64,000 bases of DNA, taken from assembly GCA_964451365.1 (NCBI GenBank), contig CAYVIB010000030.1, forward strand, positions 1 through 64,000. Direction: 5' to 3'. The notes under the pieces are model-generated. The model searched no databases. It was not told where the DNA came from and was given only the letters and a program-made list of their open reading frames with translations. Numbering within the stretch: position 1 is the first letter of the stretch; each line of letters starts with the position of its first letter. Position numbers and translations under genes: made by a program. Shown in pieces: positions 1 to 9,386 of the stretch. The DNA comes from CAYVIB01 sp964451365 (GTDB lineage: Bacteria; Pseudomonadota; Gammaproteobacteria; Pseudomonadales; Cellvibrionaceae).

Positions 1-1
1 C

Positions 2-499
2 CCGGAAGATTATGGCGTTGGAAAATATACCGCCGAAACCACTACTATCGAACCGGGAACTGAAATCCAAATCGCGTTTACTCGCGAAACCGAAACTCCC
101 GCCGAAAATACTCTGGTGGAAATACTGGCCGAACCGGAATTCAGCGTAACCAGCGCGATTGACTCGCCCACCATCGACGACGAAATAGAAATCGACTGGA
201 CAGAAGAGCTCGATTACCACTATCACTTGAGCGTGATTATCTGGTGCGGCGCGGAAGATCGATCCGAAGGAAGAATTTATTATTCGGATACAAATATGCA
301 CGCTGAACCGCCGGTCAGTTTCGCCGTTACCGATATCATCGGGTGGCCGAATATCGAAAGCGAAAACTGCTACGTCGGCGCCAGCCTGAAAGCACTTCTC
401 GACCAGAGCGAACAGTTGGCCCCGGTATTTACCGACGGCAGTGTTTATTCAGGCCGAACCCGCTATGAACAACTGACACTGGGCGCGGAGCTGCCTTAA
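2..499 (+). CDS. C-terminal part of an unidentified protein (truncated by window edge)
   Basis: The reading frame is open from base 2 to a TAA at 497-499, so the gene starts left of the window. A GTG at 116 is only an internal candidate start. About 165 residues are visible. They are acidic and rich in Thr, Glu and short alternating hydrophobic stretches, which suggests a beta-rich domain, possibly extracytoplasmic. Two Cys are present (in IIWCGAED and SENCYVG). I recognise no family and see no membrane segment or catalytic motif. It ends about 360 bases before the next gene on the same strand. Only the fact that it is coding is reasonably certain. Confidence 0.6.
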   Translation, partial: PEDYGVGKYTAETTTIEPGTEIQIAFTRETETPAENTLVEILAEPEFSVTSAIDSPTIDDEIEIDWTEELDYHYHLSVIIWCGAEDRSEGRIYYSDTNMHAEPPVSFAVTDIIGWPNIESENCYVGASLKALLDQSEQLAPVFTDGSVYSGRTRYEQLTLGAELP

Positions 500-861
500 C
501 GGAGAAAGCGATCAAAACGTGGACTACTCTTTCCTCATGTTTACGTAGCGGAAATCCAGAATGATAGCCGGCTGTCAGCGCCCAACCCCTTGGATCTCCG
601 CTTGCGTATTTGAATTCAAAACCTAACCGGTAATCGAAGAGGATATCGATAACCAGGCAACGAATATGGCGGGAAATATTGACAACTTATACAGCGCCAG
701 TCAGTTCGATCGCCAGGCGCATCGATTGCTTTTTAAAATATCTTCCATTAGCATTAAATGCAAACAAGCATAACTATTCATCCAAGTTGGGCTCTGCAGT
801 CATTAAAGTTAAACGTTCCGGTATAGAGCCCCTAACTTTCCCTGAAGGACTTAGCTCCACT
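500..861. other. Non-coding gap before the GT2 gene
   Basis: No convincing gene, hairpin terminator or promoter is seen. The frame of the downstream glycosyltransferase stays open back to a TTG at 679. The 61 extra residues it would add have no family character and precede the canonical GT2 N-terminus, so I treat them as untranslated. Confidence 0.4.
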
Positions 862-1773
862 ATGAATACCCAACCCAAACCTGTTGTGTCCGTCATTATT
901 CCGGTATTCAACGGCGAAAAATATATTGAAACTTGTTTAAAAAATATCTGCTCCCAAAATTATCCATCGGGCTCTTTTGAGGTTATTGTGGTTAACAATA
1001 ATTCCACTGACAGCACTCCCGCTATCGCGCAGGAGTACCCCGTAACCATAATTGATTGTGCCATTCCCGGCCCCTCGGCCGCCAGAAATGCCGGAGCGGA
1101 ATCGGCACGGGGTGAATTGTTGCTGTTTATGGATGTGGACTGTATCGCCGACAAATCATTGATTTCCAGCCATGCATCCCGACATTCTCACTTTAGATCG
1201 GCCGACCCTGCCGTGGCAGCTGTGGGCGGCAGTATCACAGGGAAAATTACCAACTTCTGGTCGCTGTGCGATGACTTCTGTTCATGGACACAAAGTCACC
1301 CTAACCTGCCGGCGAAATACATTAAGGATTATTGGCCCACCGCGAACTTCAGCATACGGAAAGCTATTTTTTTTGATATCGGCAAATTTAACATTGAGCT
1401 GAACACAGCGGAAGATGTTGAATTCTGCATGCGGTTGCGACGCAAGGGATTCAAGATGTATTTTGAGCCTTCGGCCAAAATACAACATCAAAACAGGGAC
1501 AACGCACGCGACGTTTTCAAACGTATATGGAACTGGGCCAGGGTAACAGAACCTCAAATCAAATATGGTGTAGCGCCACGTTCGCCTCTACCCATTCTGG
1601 TTCAGGCTATTGCCTGTACCGTACTGTTTTTCGTTACACCGTTATATAACGCTGTGTTGGCCAGGCGTTTTCATGTTTTATTTTTCACACCGATGCTCTT
1701 TGTAAATGCCTTGATTTTCTCCTTCTGCTGGGCAAAAGGCCAGCATATTATTAAAAGCGGCCGTTCCGCCTGA
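862..1773 (+). CDS. Glycosyltransferase family 2
   Basis: A GT-A fold glycosyltransferase that would transfer a sugar from a nucleotide-sugar donor. The N-terminus has the GT2 core VSVIIPVFNGEKY, then NNNSTDST, an ARNAGAESARGE segment and a DxD-type metal/donor motif in MDVDC. An acidic ED pair in NTAEDVEFCMRLRRKG matches the usual catalytic-base region. The C-terminal third is hydrophobic with likely membrane segments around residues 230-300, so the enzyme probably sits on the inner face of the inner membrane. I chose the ATG at 862 because it places the GT2 core 10 residues in and has GAAGGA upstream, though with long spacing. The frame is open to a TTG at 679. It converges with the minus-strand cluster with only 4 bases between stops. 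Acceptor unknown; a role on the peptide product is possible but not shown. Confidence 0.85.
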   Translation: MNTQPKPVVSVIIPVFNGEKYIETCLKNICSQNYPSGSFEVIVVNNNSTDSTPAIAQEYPVTIIDCAIPGPSAARNAGAESARGELLLFMDVDCIADKSLISSHASRHSHFRSADPAVAAVGGSITGKITNFWSLCDDFCSWTQSHPNLPAKYIKDYWPTANFSIRKAIFFDIGKFNIELNTAEDVEFCMRLRRKGFKMYFEPSAKIQHQNRDNARDVFKRIWNWARVTEPQIKYGVAPRSPLPILVQAIACTVLFFVTPLYNAVLARRFHVLFFTPMLFVNALIFSFCWAKGQHIIKSGRSA

Positions 1774-1777
1774 CGCT

Positions 1778-2221
1778 CTACCAGTACTCCTGAACAAGCG
1801 ATATTCTACCACCGGAAAAACCAAATAATGCCAAACAGGGGTCCTGGCCTTCCCAAGCATTATTCTCCAGCAGCTTTCCATGCGAATATTCCACCGCCGC
1901 ATAATTGTTACCAACAATGGTATTAAGAACTCTTATCTGCTCATTGGGTCCGTTATTGTAGGCTCCCCTTGTCATGTTGCGCATAAAAGCCTTGCGCCAG
2001 GAACTTTTATTAAATCTGGCTCCGTAATCTTCATGAATGTACATGACGTCGTCATCCATTAATGACAGGAGATCATCGATACAAGCGGTGGTTGATCCGT
2101 GCTTATTTATTTTGTCTAGCGCCGAGAAATATTCATTTATTTTTTGTATTTTTTCTTCAGCCGAAATAGCTGGACCTTTAACTTTCGGTCGACTCCGTCC
2201 AAGCAGATTCAACAAGCTCAT
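1778..2221 (-). CDS. SnoaL-like / NTF2-fold protein
   Basis: A 147-residue protein resembling the SnoaL/NTF2-like cone-fold superfamily, used as small cyclases, isomerases or binding proteins. The pattern is an N-terminal helix (AEEKIQKINEYFSALD), a DDLLSLMDDDVMYIHED segment, a WRKAFMRNM helix and alternating beta strands to the terminal VQEYW. I chose ATG 2221 because TAAGGA lies 7 bases upstream; the frame extends to 2305 without such a site. It is the last gene of the minus-strand operon, 80 bases after the permease, and its stop nearly touches that of the GT2 gene. The substrate cannot be predicted; a tailoring or housekeeping role is equally possible. Confidence 0.65.
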   Translation of the reverse strand: MSLLNLLGRSRPKVKGPAISAEEKIQKINEYFSALDKINKHGSTTACIDDLLSLMDDDVMYIHEDYGARFNKSSWRKAFMRNMTRGAYNNGPNEQIRVLNTIVGNNYAAVEYSHGKLLENNAWEGQDPCLALFGFSGGRISLVQEYW

Positions 2222-2301
2222 AAACCAATCCTTACGTGGGAAACTTATGGGACGAACTTTCATAAGAAAGCCCGCCCCGGAAGCATGCAGGCTCTCTTCA
2301 A

Positions 2302-4794
2302 TCAATCGTGTCTTAACGCGTCACTGGGATGCAGGGCGATAGCTTTCCTGGTAGGAGCATAGGTCGCTATCAGGGTTACCAGACACACAATTACTGGAAC
2401 TATTGCGAAACTAAAATAAATGCCGTCGGCATGGATATTGATTCGGGTAGTCACGAACCGCACAACGTATATCGCTGAAACCACACCGACAGGTATGGCC
2501 ACATAGAGATTTAGCAGGCTCTTGCGTAAAAAGAATATTAAAATGGCACCATCACCCGCGCCGACAGCCCGCCGGATTCCGATCTCCTGGGTTCGCTGGA
2601 TAATCGTGTTGGCAATAACACCATAGTTCCCCACTATTGCCAGGAACAACGCGATAATCCCACAGAGTAAAAACAGGTCACCGATAGCCTCGTACATATT
2701 GCCATTCTGGTTAATTCTTCTTTCGAAACTTGAGACCCCGTAAATGGCCACGCCCCGATCAATAGATTTTCGCGTATTGTCAATTGTCGTCATGGCGGAA
2801 CGGATATCGCCCTGATATCGCACGGCGATTTCCATAATATGGCTGCTCCAAATAGTTCTCTGGGTCAACGGAATATACGCCGAGCCGTTATCGTAATTCA
2901 TCAATCCATAGGGATCATTGTTATATACGTCCCGGGTAATACCCACCACCGTCATCCATGGCGTATGCTCTTCCGTCATCCATTCCATGCGGCCCCAACG
3001 TCCCAGTCTTACCCGCTTACCCAACGCGGATTCATCCGGCCACAACCTTTTAGCCAACGTTTCTGTGAGGATAACCGTTCGGGCTCCATCCATACTGTCA
3101 CGCGAATCAAAAAACCTGCCGCTCAGTAATTCCACGCCCATTGCGGGTAGAGAGCCCGGTTGCGAATAAACACGTACACCTTCGAGCCTGTCGTCATCCT
3201 TAAGATATTGCACACCCTCGACTTCGTAAGCCTGTCGAATCGACCCGTCAATAGGAAAATCGCCAGGCAACCTGGATACAATTGCCGTCGAGTCAATGTT
3301 AGGGTTCGCGTTCAGCATCTGTGTGAATTGCTCATAAAACCTGGCGACGGATTCAAGATCAGGATAAGCCGCTTCAGGCAGTTGAATGGTCGCGGTCACA
3401 ACATTGTCGATATCAGCACCGTAATCCTTTTGGCTGTTCAAGTGATTCGAAACCGACATCAGAACCGCAAGAATAAGGGCAACGATAGAAAGCAGGATCT
3501 GCGAAATCACAAGCAGATTTGCCAGCATGCCCGCTCGCTTACCCTGAGCACCTCGCGTGCCATCGCGCAGTTCCGCATTGCTGTCACTATTAACAGCTCG
3601 AATAATGGGCATACTACTTATAAGAAGCAACGTTACGGTCAGCACAACGGGAAGGCCAAGAAGCACATCACTGTTAATACTTAAATCCAGCCAGAAAGGT
3701 GGAGAATTGTCATACAGATATACGCGGAGGAAATTTTCCGTCAGTCCCAAACCGATAATCGCCAGAATAATTCCGATCGCGCATCCTACCAGGCATAACG
3801 ACAGACACTCCATCAATACGATTGACGCGATTTTATTTCGGGGGGCTCCCAGGGCAACCCTGATAGCGATTTCCCTTCGCTTGCTGTTTATCTTGGAAAG
3901 CAGCAGGGTTGCCACATTCACACATGCCAGCAGAAATATGATGGCGGTGATCACGTAAAGCGAGTCCAGCAGCCCTTTCATGTCGTTTGAAACCCAAAGA
4001 CTCTCGGGAAACGACGTGGCATAGTAATAAAGACCGTGGTTGCCGTTTGTGTACGGATAGAGTTGCTGGTAGCGCTTCGATATCTGCAAGAGCTGCTTAT
4101 TGAGTTCACTTAAACTGACACCATCCTTCAGCCGTCCGTAACCTCCGACAGCCCAACCGCTGGCGCGGGCGTCCGGTTGCAACCATTGTTCATGAATCGG
4201 CAGCCATATCTGGGTGTTCATCGGCATGGCATAACCCTCGGGCATGACACCTACTATTCTTGTCGGCGTCGCAGACACTTCGACAGTCTTGTCGACTATG
4301 TCCGCGCGGCCTCCGAAATCGCGCTGCCACACGTCGTAACTCAAGATGGCTATTCGCTCCGAGGCCAAATGGTTATCTTCCGGCCTGAATGCCCGCCCCA
4401 GCATCGGCTCCGTATGTGTCAGCCTAAACATGTTCCACTCGGTGTAGGTTGTGCGGTACATGCGGGTAAGTTCGCCGTAGGTGACTATCTGGTCGTTGAA
4501 CGCATATGCACCCAAATCATCCAGTAAGGTGGTAATTTCCTGCCGCATTTCATAAAAGTCGCGTCCGTCAATGCTATGAAGCCCCGCTTTCCCGCCATTG
4601 TACGCACCGTTGATGGAAACAATGGCGCTACCTTCATGAAAAGGTAAATCGCCCTTGATCATACTCGCGATCAAAGTGTAAGCATAAATTGTCAGTCCCA
4701 ACCCAATGGAGATGACGAGCACAACCAGAGCGGTAAATTGCTTGTCCTTGGCGAGGGAGCGCAATGTATATTGAATGTCGATTGGTATGTTCAT
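2302..4794 (-). CDS. ABC transporter permease, MacB/FtsX type with duplicated core
   Basis: An inner-membrane permease of about 830 residues, twice the length of a single FtsX/LolC permease and similar in plan to the ADOP-type duplicated permeases. The order is: first membrane helix (about residues 20-45), MacB-PCD periplasmic domain, three-helix FtsX core around 285-400, a second membrane helix and periplasmic domain from about 430, and a second FtsX core near the C-terminus containing IQRTQEIGIRRAVGAG. ATG 4794 begins MNIPIDIQYTLRSL, the usual start of this family, 7 bases after the ATPase stop. An in-frame upstream start at 4848 would overlap the ATPase. With the ATPase and HlyD-like gene it forms a MacAB-like unit that would drive periplasm-to-outside transport through a TolC-type channel, which is not encoded here. 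Export of the NRPS product is likely from context. Confidence 0.88.
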   Translation of the reverse strand: MNIPIDIQYTLRSLAKDKQFTALVVLVISIGLGLTIYAYTLIASMIKGDLPFHEGSAIVSINGAYNGGKAGLHSIDGRDFYEMRQEITTLLDDLGAYAFNDQIVTYGELTRMYRTTYTEWNMFRLTHTEPMLGRAFRPEDNHLASERIAILSYDVWQRDFGGRADIVDKTVEVSATPTRIVGVMPEGYAMPMNTQIWLPIHEQWLQPDARASGWAVGGYGRLKDGVSLSELNKQLLQISKRYQQLYPYTNGNHGLYYYATSFPESLWVSNDMKGLLDSLYVITAIIFLLACVNVATLLLSKINSKRREIAIRVALGAPRNKIASIVLMECLSLCLVGCAIGIILAIIGLGLTENFLRVYLYDNSPPFWLDLSINSDVLLGLPVVLTVTLLLISSMPIIRAVNSDSNAELRDGTRGAQGKRAGMLANLLVISQILLSIVALILAVLMSVSNHLNSQKDYGADIDNVVTATIQLPEAAYPDLESVARFYEQFTQMLNANPNIDSTAIVSRLPGDFPIDGSIRQAYEVEGVQYLKDDDRLEGVRVYSQPGSLPAMGVELLSGRFFDSRDSMDGARTVILTETLAKRLWPDESALGKRVRLGRWGRMEWMTEEHTPWMTVVGITRDVYNNDPYGLMNYDNGSAYIPLTQRTIWSSHIMEIAVRYQGDIRSAMTTIDNTRKSIDRGVAIYGVSSFERRINQNGNMYEAIGDLFLLCGIIALFLAIVGNYGVIANTIIQRTQEIGIRRAVGAGDGAILIFFLRKSLLNLYVAIPVGVVSAIYVVRFVTTRINIHADGIYFSFAIVPVIVCLVTLIATYAPTRKAIALHPSDALRHD

Positions 4795-4801
4795 AGCCAG
4801 G

Positions 4802-5509
4802 TCACCCCACCGACGCCAAAGACTCGTTCTCATGCACAAGCTTTCCATCGAACAGCCTGATCTGGCGCCGTCCCTTCTTTAGGGATCTCGGGTCGTGGGT
4901 CACCATGCATATGGTTGTACCTTCACTGTTCAACTGGTCAAGTAACTCGACAACAGCATCCGAGTTTTTCGAGTCCAGGTTTCCGGTGGGCTCGTCCGCC
5001 AGGAGAACGCTTGGTTTTCCTGCTATAGCCCTGGCAACTGCCACCCGTTGCTGTTGACCACCTGAAAGCTGAGAAGGAAAATGTTTCGCCCGGTGTTGCA
5101 TATCAACCTTGACCAGGGCGTTGGAAACCATTTCTCTACGCTCTGACCTTGATAGGTCTTTTCTATAGGTAAGGGGCAGCTCGACGTTTTGTTCAACCGT
5201 AAGATCGCTGATCAGGTTGAACGACTGAAAGACAAATCCCATATGCCTGTTCCTGATGCTGGCCTGCTCATTGCGGGACAGGTCCGAAACATCGTGGCCG
5301 TCCAGCTCATAGGTGCCGTTGGTGGGTTTATCCAGCAAACCCACTATGGAAAGAAGCGTGGACTTCCCACATCCCGACGGCCCGACGATGGACACATATT
5401 CTCCTGTATAAATCTCCAGATCAATATTGTTCAGCGCGTAGGTTTCTATTTCATCAGTGAAAAAAATCTTGTTCAGTTTGGATATCGATATCAGCTTTTT
5501 ATTTTTCAT
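4802..5509 (-). CDS. ABC transporter ATP-binding protein, LolD/MacB type
   Basis: A complete 235-residue ATPase of the MacB/LolD (MetN-like) class. Visible motifs are Walker A GPSGCGKST, Q-loop in GFVFQSFNLI, signature LSGGQQQRVAVARA, Walker B VLLADEPTGNLD and the switch His in CMVTHDP. The insertion and spacing are typical for partners of FtsX-type permeases, and that permease follows after 7 bases. The ATG at 5509 has AGGGG upstream. The HlyD stop lies 10 bases before, so the three genes are co-transcribed and probably translationally coupled. It energises a mechanotransmission pump rather than a transmembrane channel. Confidence 0.92.
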   Translation of the reverse strand: MKNKKLISISKLNKIFFTDEIETYALNNIDLEIYTGEYVSIVGPSGCGKSTLLSIVGLLDKPTNGTYELDGHDVSDLSRNEQASIRNRHMGFVFQSFNLISDLTVEQNVELPLTYRKDLSRSERREMVSNALVKVDMQHRAKHFPSQLSGGQQQRVAVARAIAGKPSVLLADEPTGNLDSKNSDAVVELLDQLNSEGTTICMVTHDPRSLKKGRRQIRLFDGKLVHENESLASVG

Positions 5510-5518
5510 GGCAAACCC

Positions 5519-6772
5519 CTAGTTAATATTTACGATTTTGTGTGATCCCCAATTGGAGGTTTCCGACACCACAACCTGATCGCCCACCTGCAGGCCGCTT
5601 TTTATTTCAATGGTGTCCGTCGATGCTTTGCCGAATTCCACGACCACTCGCTCGGCAATATTATTTTTCCTGGAAATCCTGTAAAGCTCGGAGCGACTAC
5701 TACCTTGCGCATGAACAGGACGCTTTATATATAGAGAGTCTTCAACATTGGAAATATTGATAATACCTTCCACGCTCAGGTCCGAACGGGCCTCTCGCGG
5801 CAACTCCCCTATGAGCTCAACATCGACCTGCACGGTTCCATTGTTAACCGCTGGATCGATGCGCGACACCACACCTGGAATTTTGGATGTTCTTGTATCC
5901 ACGGTAACATTCTGGCCGACCGCAACCTGTTGAATCTGTATCTCCGGAATCCGAAGTTCCGCAACCAGGTTGTCCGCCTGGGCAAGTGTCGCGATATTAT
6001 CGCCAACCGCCAACTCCTGACCCAGTTCGAGAAACAGGTCATGAACGACGCCATCGAATGCGGCTTTGATTTGCAGCCGATCGACACGCGTTTTTGCATA
6101 TTCCAAAGCCCGGGCCATAATTCTTACGCGAGTCTGGAGTGCTTCTTCCTGTACCTGGATATTTGATCTCATCGTCTCCAGCCGACTCGATTGAATTTTC
6201 CTGCGCACATCGAAGCGTTTGACCGCTACTTCCGATCGCTTAAAAGCCAACGCGGAAACCGCTCCTTTTCCGGATTCAAACAGTTTTTTTTCCGCCTCAT
6301 AAGTTGCCAAGGCCAACTCATAATCCAGTTCAGCCTCTCTCAGCAGGTAAGTCTGCTCTTCCAGCTCTGTGCGCAGATTGGCGATTTCAGCCTTGGTCTC
6401 AGCTTCTATTGCATCATATTGGGATTGCGCCTCCTCCAGTTGTTCAAGTATCAAGGGATTATGCAAAACCACGAGCACGTCTTCCTTTTCAACGACATCG
6501 CCCGCTTCCACGTTCAATTGCTCAACCCTGCCCGGCACATCTGCGGCCAGCCAGCGAGTGTTCTTTGCAGTGAGAACGCCGGCACCACGCACCAAAACAT
6601 CAAAGCTACCTCGTTTAACCACATCAGAAACGATGGTATCACCGTCTACAACATATCCCCCCACCCGGCTCGATAACAGGGAAACACCTATTACGCCGAT
6701 AACAATAGCCGCCGCAATCAGCCAGTATTTTTTTACCAGCATTTTTCGTGGCTTTTCGCGCACAAAGTCCAC
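5519..6772 (-). CDS. HlyD/MacA-type periplasmic adaptor subunit
   Basis: A 417-residue membrane-fusion protein of the MacA/HlyD class. One N-terminal membrane helix (about residues 11-33, YWLIAAAIVIGVIGVSLL) anchors it. A lipoyl-like half follows (VEQLNVEAGDVVEKEDVLVVL), then a long alpha-hairpin coiled coil (about 115-220, rich in Glu, Gln and Leu), the second lipoyl half (IKAAFDGVVHDLFLELGQ) and beta-barrel domains. The GTG at 6772 has GAGGAG six bases upstream and no better ATG is nearby. It would bridge the permease at 2302-4794 to an outer-membrane TolC-like channel. An 80-base gap separates it from the upstream desulfurase gene, enough for a separate promoter, although none was recognised. 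Confidence 0.9.
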   Translation of the reverse strand: MDFVREKPRKMLVKKYWLIAAAIVIGVIGVSLLSSRVGGYVVDGDTIVSDVVKRGSFDVLVRGAGVLTAKNTRWLAADVPGRVEQLNVEAGDVVEKEDVLVVLHNPLILEQLEEAQSQYDAIEAETKAEIANLRTELEEQTYLLREAELDYELALATYEAEKKLFESGKGAVSALAFKRSEVAVKRFDVRRKIQSSRLETMRSNIQVQEEALQTRVRIMARALEYAKTRVDRLQIKAAFDGVVHDLFLELGQELAVGDNIATLAQADNLVAELRIPEIQIQQVAVGQNVTVDTRTSKIPGVVSRIDPAVNNGTVQVDVELIGELPREARSDLSVEGIINISNVEDSLYIKRPVHAQGSSRSELYRISRKNNIAERVVVEFGKASTDTIEIKSGLQVGDQVVVSETSNWGSHKIVNIN

Positions 6773-6852
6773 AATATACTCCTCTAAATTTCTCGATCGA
6801 GGTTTTATACTTATCCGTTATCCGAACTTAAATTCCGTTAACATACCTGGAG

Positions 6853-8070
6853 CTACAGAAAACTTATAATGCTGTCCAGGCTTTCAAAAAAATAATGAAT
6901 ATCTTTTTCTGTGTTATATATATAGGCTGATGCCCGGATGACCTGTCCACTACCCGCGGCATTAATATAGGGCTGAGTGCATAAGTGGCCATTCCTGCAC
7001 ATAATGCCAAACGAGTCGCTCAGGTACCGGGCCACATCGTCAAGTTCGTCATGTCCGGGTATGAACATGCTCATTATGGCCCCGCGATCCAGCCCCCGCT
7101 CAGGGTTGAGCGGCACAAGGTAATCCCGTTTGAGCGCTTCTTCCAACATTAAATCTCCAAGCTGTTTATCGTGCTCCTGGATTGTGTCGAAACCAATTTT
7201 GTTAAGATAATCCAGAGCCGCACCCAGGCCCAGCACACCTGCAATATGCGGCGTGCCTGCCTCAAACCGGTGAGGAATCTTCCGGAGGTCATACGATTCC
7301 CTTTCCACCCAATCCACCATCCCCCCACCCAATCGATAGGGTGCAAGTGTCTTTAACGCATCCACTTTTCCATATAAAACGCCCACTCCGGTTGGCCCGA
7401 GCATTTTATGAGCAGAAAAGGCAAGAAAATCGACGTCCAATTCACTTACATTGATTCTGCGATGAGGCACGGATTGAGCCGCATCCACCACCACTGTTGC
7501 ACCGGCGGCCTTGGCAAGACCGGTAAGCTCCTTCAGATCAACATAAATTCCCGAAGCATTTGAACAATGCGTTAAAGCGACAACCTTCGGCCTGAGCTTC
7601 AGCAGTTCCTTATAATGGTCGATATCAAATAAATTCCCGTCAGTCAGGTTAACCAGGCGGGTATCCGCTAAATGCAGCCAGGGAAGGAAATTTGAATGAT
7701 GCGAATCCTGGAAGCAAACAACAACATCGCGTTTGCTCAAATTGAGTCCATTGGCTACCAGATTAATAGCTTCCGTGGTATTGGCCTGGAAGATAATTTC
7801 GTTCCCTTTGCAGCCCAACAGATTGGCCACTTTGTATCGTGTTTGCTCAAACTGGTTTGAAACTTCTTCGATTGCGACATGTTTTCCGCGGTGAATATTG
7901 GCCGATATACCGAGGTAGTAGCGGCAGATCGCATCCACCATGCACTGGGGTTTTAATGTCGTTGCCGCATTGTCCAGATAAGTCACAAGCTGACCATCTC
8001 GTTGTTGTTCCAGCCCCGGAAAATCCTGTCGGATGGAATGAGCGGCCAGACTAAAATTTAAACTGTTCAA
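6853..8070 (-). CDS. SufS-type cysteine desulfurase (class V aminotransferase fold)
   Basis: A PLP enzyme of 405 residues, close in length to E. coli SufS. Family marks are YLDNAATTLKP near the N-terminus, NIHRGKH, QANTTEAINLVA, the PLP-binding VVVDAAQSVPH region, the Schiff-base lysine in FLAFSAHKMLGP, and the active-site cysteine in CRNGHLCTQP, which aligns with the SufS RTGHHCAQP-type loop. With that Cys present it should be able to take sulfur from L-cysteine as a persulfide. No suf or isc genes accompany it. Its start (TTG, 8070) overlaps the PaaK-like stop by 4 bases, tying it to the peptide pathway. Alternatives in the same fold are isopenicillin-N-epimerase-like enzymes and PvdN, but those lack this Cys loop, and no signal peptide is visible here. 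Confidence 0.85.
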   Translation of the reverse strand: MNSLNFSLAAHSIRQDFPGLEQQRDGQLVTYLDNAATTLKPQCMVDAICRYYLGISANIHRGKHVAIEEVSNQFEQTRYKVANLLGCKGNEIIFQANTTEAINLVANGLNLSKRDVVVCFQDSHHSNFLPWLHLADTRLVNLTDGNLFDIDHYKELLKLRPKVVALTHCSNASGIYVDLKELTGLAKAAGATVVVDAAQSVPHRRINVSELDVDFLAFSAHKMLGPTGVGVLYGKVDALKTLAPYRLGGGMVDWVERESYDLRKIPHRFEAGTPHIAGVLGLGAALDYLNKIGFDTIQEHDKQLGDLMLEEALKRDYLVPLNPERGLDRGAIMSMFIPGHDELDDVARYLSDSFGIMCRNGHLCTQPYINAAGSGQVIRASAYIYNTEKDIHYFFESLDSIISFL

Positions 8071-9386
8071 ATTTCACCGTCCCCGCTTTCGCTTACTTCT
8101 GACTTTACACATTGAAATTTTCCTGATCGCTCCGTCGCAATATATGAAACGTTTTCATGATCGACCTGCGCGGACTCCCCCAAGAGTTGGCGCAGATTGT
8201 CGACTACTTCCTTCTCCGCTCCATCCGTGTACCCGTCATTTACCATGGTCAGCAGGCTGAACCTGTGCGGAGCATTCTGTACGACCTGAAACAGGTCGAG
8301 CCAGCGGGGCGCACCCACTGCCTGACAAACATCGGCCACTGAAACCAAAGCGTCATCGGCTGTTCTTATTAAGGTCCCCACTCTTCCCTCCATGCTGACG
8401 ACCGGCAAGGAGCTGCCACAGGAGCACTGATTGCCACGATAGCGAAAAACATCTCCGGTTTTGTAACGGATATGGGGAATGGCGCCACGGTCAAGGCTAC
8501 TAATATAGAGTTCGCCGATTTCCCCGACGCCGGCATAGTTATCACCTCTTATAATTTCCATAAAATAAACCTGGCTGTTTAAGTGGAGGGCGCCATGAGA
8601 ACACTCCAGCGCCAGCCACCCCATTTCGGATGACGAAACCAGTTCGGCCAGTACGATGTTTTGGTGACCGAACGTCTCGAACGCATCCATTATCTGGCGC
8701 CGGTTCAGCGCATGGGTTGCGGTATAGGTCATCACCACCGGTGCGTTGGGTAAGCTGACCTGTTTCTTCCTGGCGTGCCGCAAAAGGAAGGCAAAATGCG
8801 TCGGGTCGACATAGTAAAGGTCCGGCTGATAATCACATATCTCCTCCAGCGCCCGGTCAAGCAGTTCTTCCGACGTTGTCAGTAAATCGTGATAAACCGG
8901 AAGAACGAGCGTACCATCGCTCAACATCCTGTCTTCCCGAGTACTGTTTGGATTCGCACACTCAACATCGGAACAGTTGGGTGCGGCATAACGGCAAATT
9001 TTCCTCGGCGCACGGGTAAAAGCCTGCTCCACGCTCCGGTTGACCCGGGTACATTCGATCGCGCGGGCCAAAAGGAGCATCCCGACTTCGAAGGTCACCA
9101 GTCGTTCTCCCGAGGTGCCCGAACTCTGGCTGCGAACCAGGCTTTCGTCGCTCAGGGAAAATCCTTTCGCGATGACCCCAACGGGAAAATTTTTCCTGTA
9201 ATCTTTCTTTTCCGTGCAGGGAATATCCATGACATCCTCGACAAAAAGGATATCGTCCGGCGTTAAACCGCTTTGCTCCAGATGTTTCCGGTAAAAGGGG
9301 ACATTGGAATAAGCGTAATTAAGCTCTTTCAGAAAGGCATCGAACTGCGTCTCAGTAAACATTTCTCTCCTGACATCTACACTCAC
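8067..9386 (-). CDS. PaaK/CapK-like adenylate-forming enzyme
   Basis: A stand-alone acyl-adenylating enzyme of 439 residues, in the phenylacetate-CoA ligase / coenzyme F390 synthetase-like family. Seen are the N-terminal NVPFYRKHL motif, the phosphate loop SQSSGTSGERLV (about residues 86-97), the A5-like ELVSSSEMG, the A7 motif YKTGD, a CSCG cysteine pair typical of this family, and a C-terminal SGKF lysine region. It would activate a carboxylate as its AMP ester, followed by transfer to CoA or another nucleophile. The GTG start at 9386 overlaps the NRPS stop by 4 bases and its own stop overlaps the desulfurase start by 4, so the three are translated as a chain. The carboxylate is unknown: a starter acid, a side chain or the peptide C-terminus are all possible. 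Confidence 0.83.
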   Translation of the reverse strand: MSVDVRREMFTETQFDAFLKELNYAYSNVPFYRKHLEQSGLTPDDILFVEDVMDIPCTEKKDYRKNFPVGVIAKGFSLSDESLVRSQSSGTSGERLVTFEVGMLLLARAIECTRVNRSVEQAFTRAPRKICRYAAPNCSDVECANPNSTREDRMLSDGTLVLPVYHDLLTTSEELLDRALEEICDYQPDLYYVDPTHFAFLLRHARKKQVSLPNAPVVMTYTATHALNRRQIMDAFETFGHQNIVLAELVSSSEMGWLALECSHGALHLNSQVYFMEIIRGDNYAGVGEIGELYISSLDRGAIPHIRYKTGDVFRYRGNQCSCGSSLPVVSMEGRVGTLIRTADDALVSVADVCQAVGAPRWLDLFQVVQNAPHRFSLLTMVNDGYTDGAEKEVVDNLRQLLGESAQVDHENVSYIATERSGKFQCVKSEVSESGDGEI

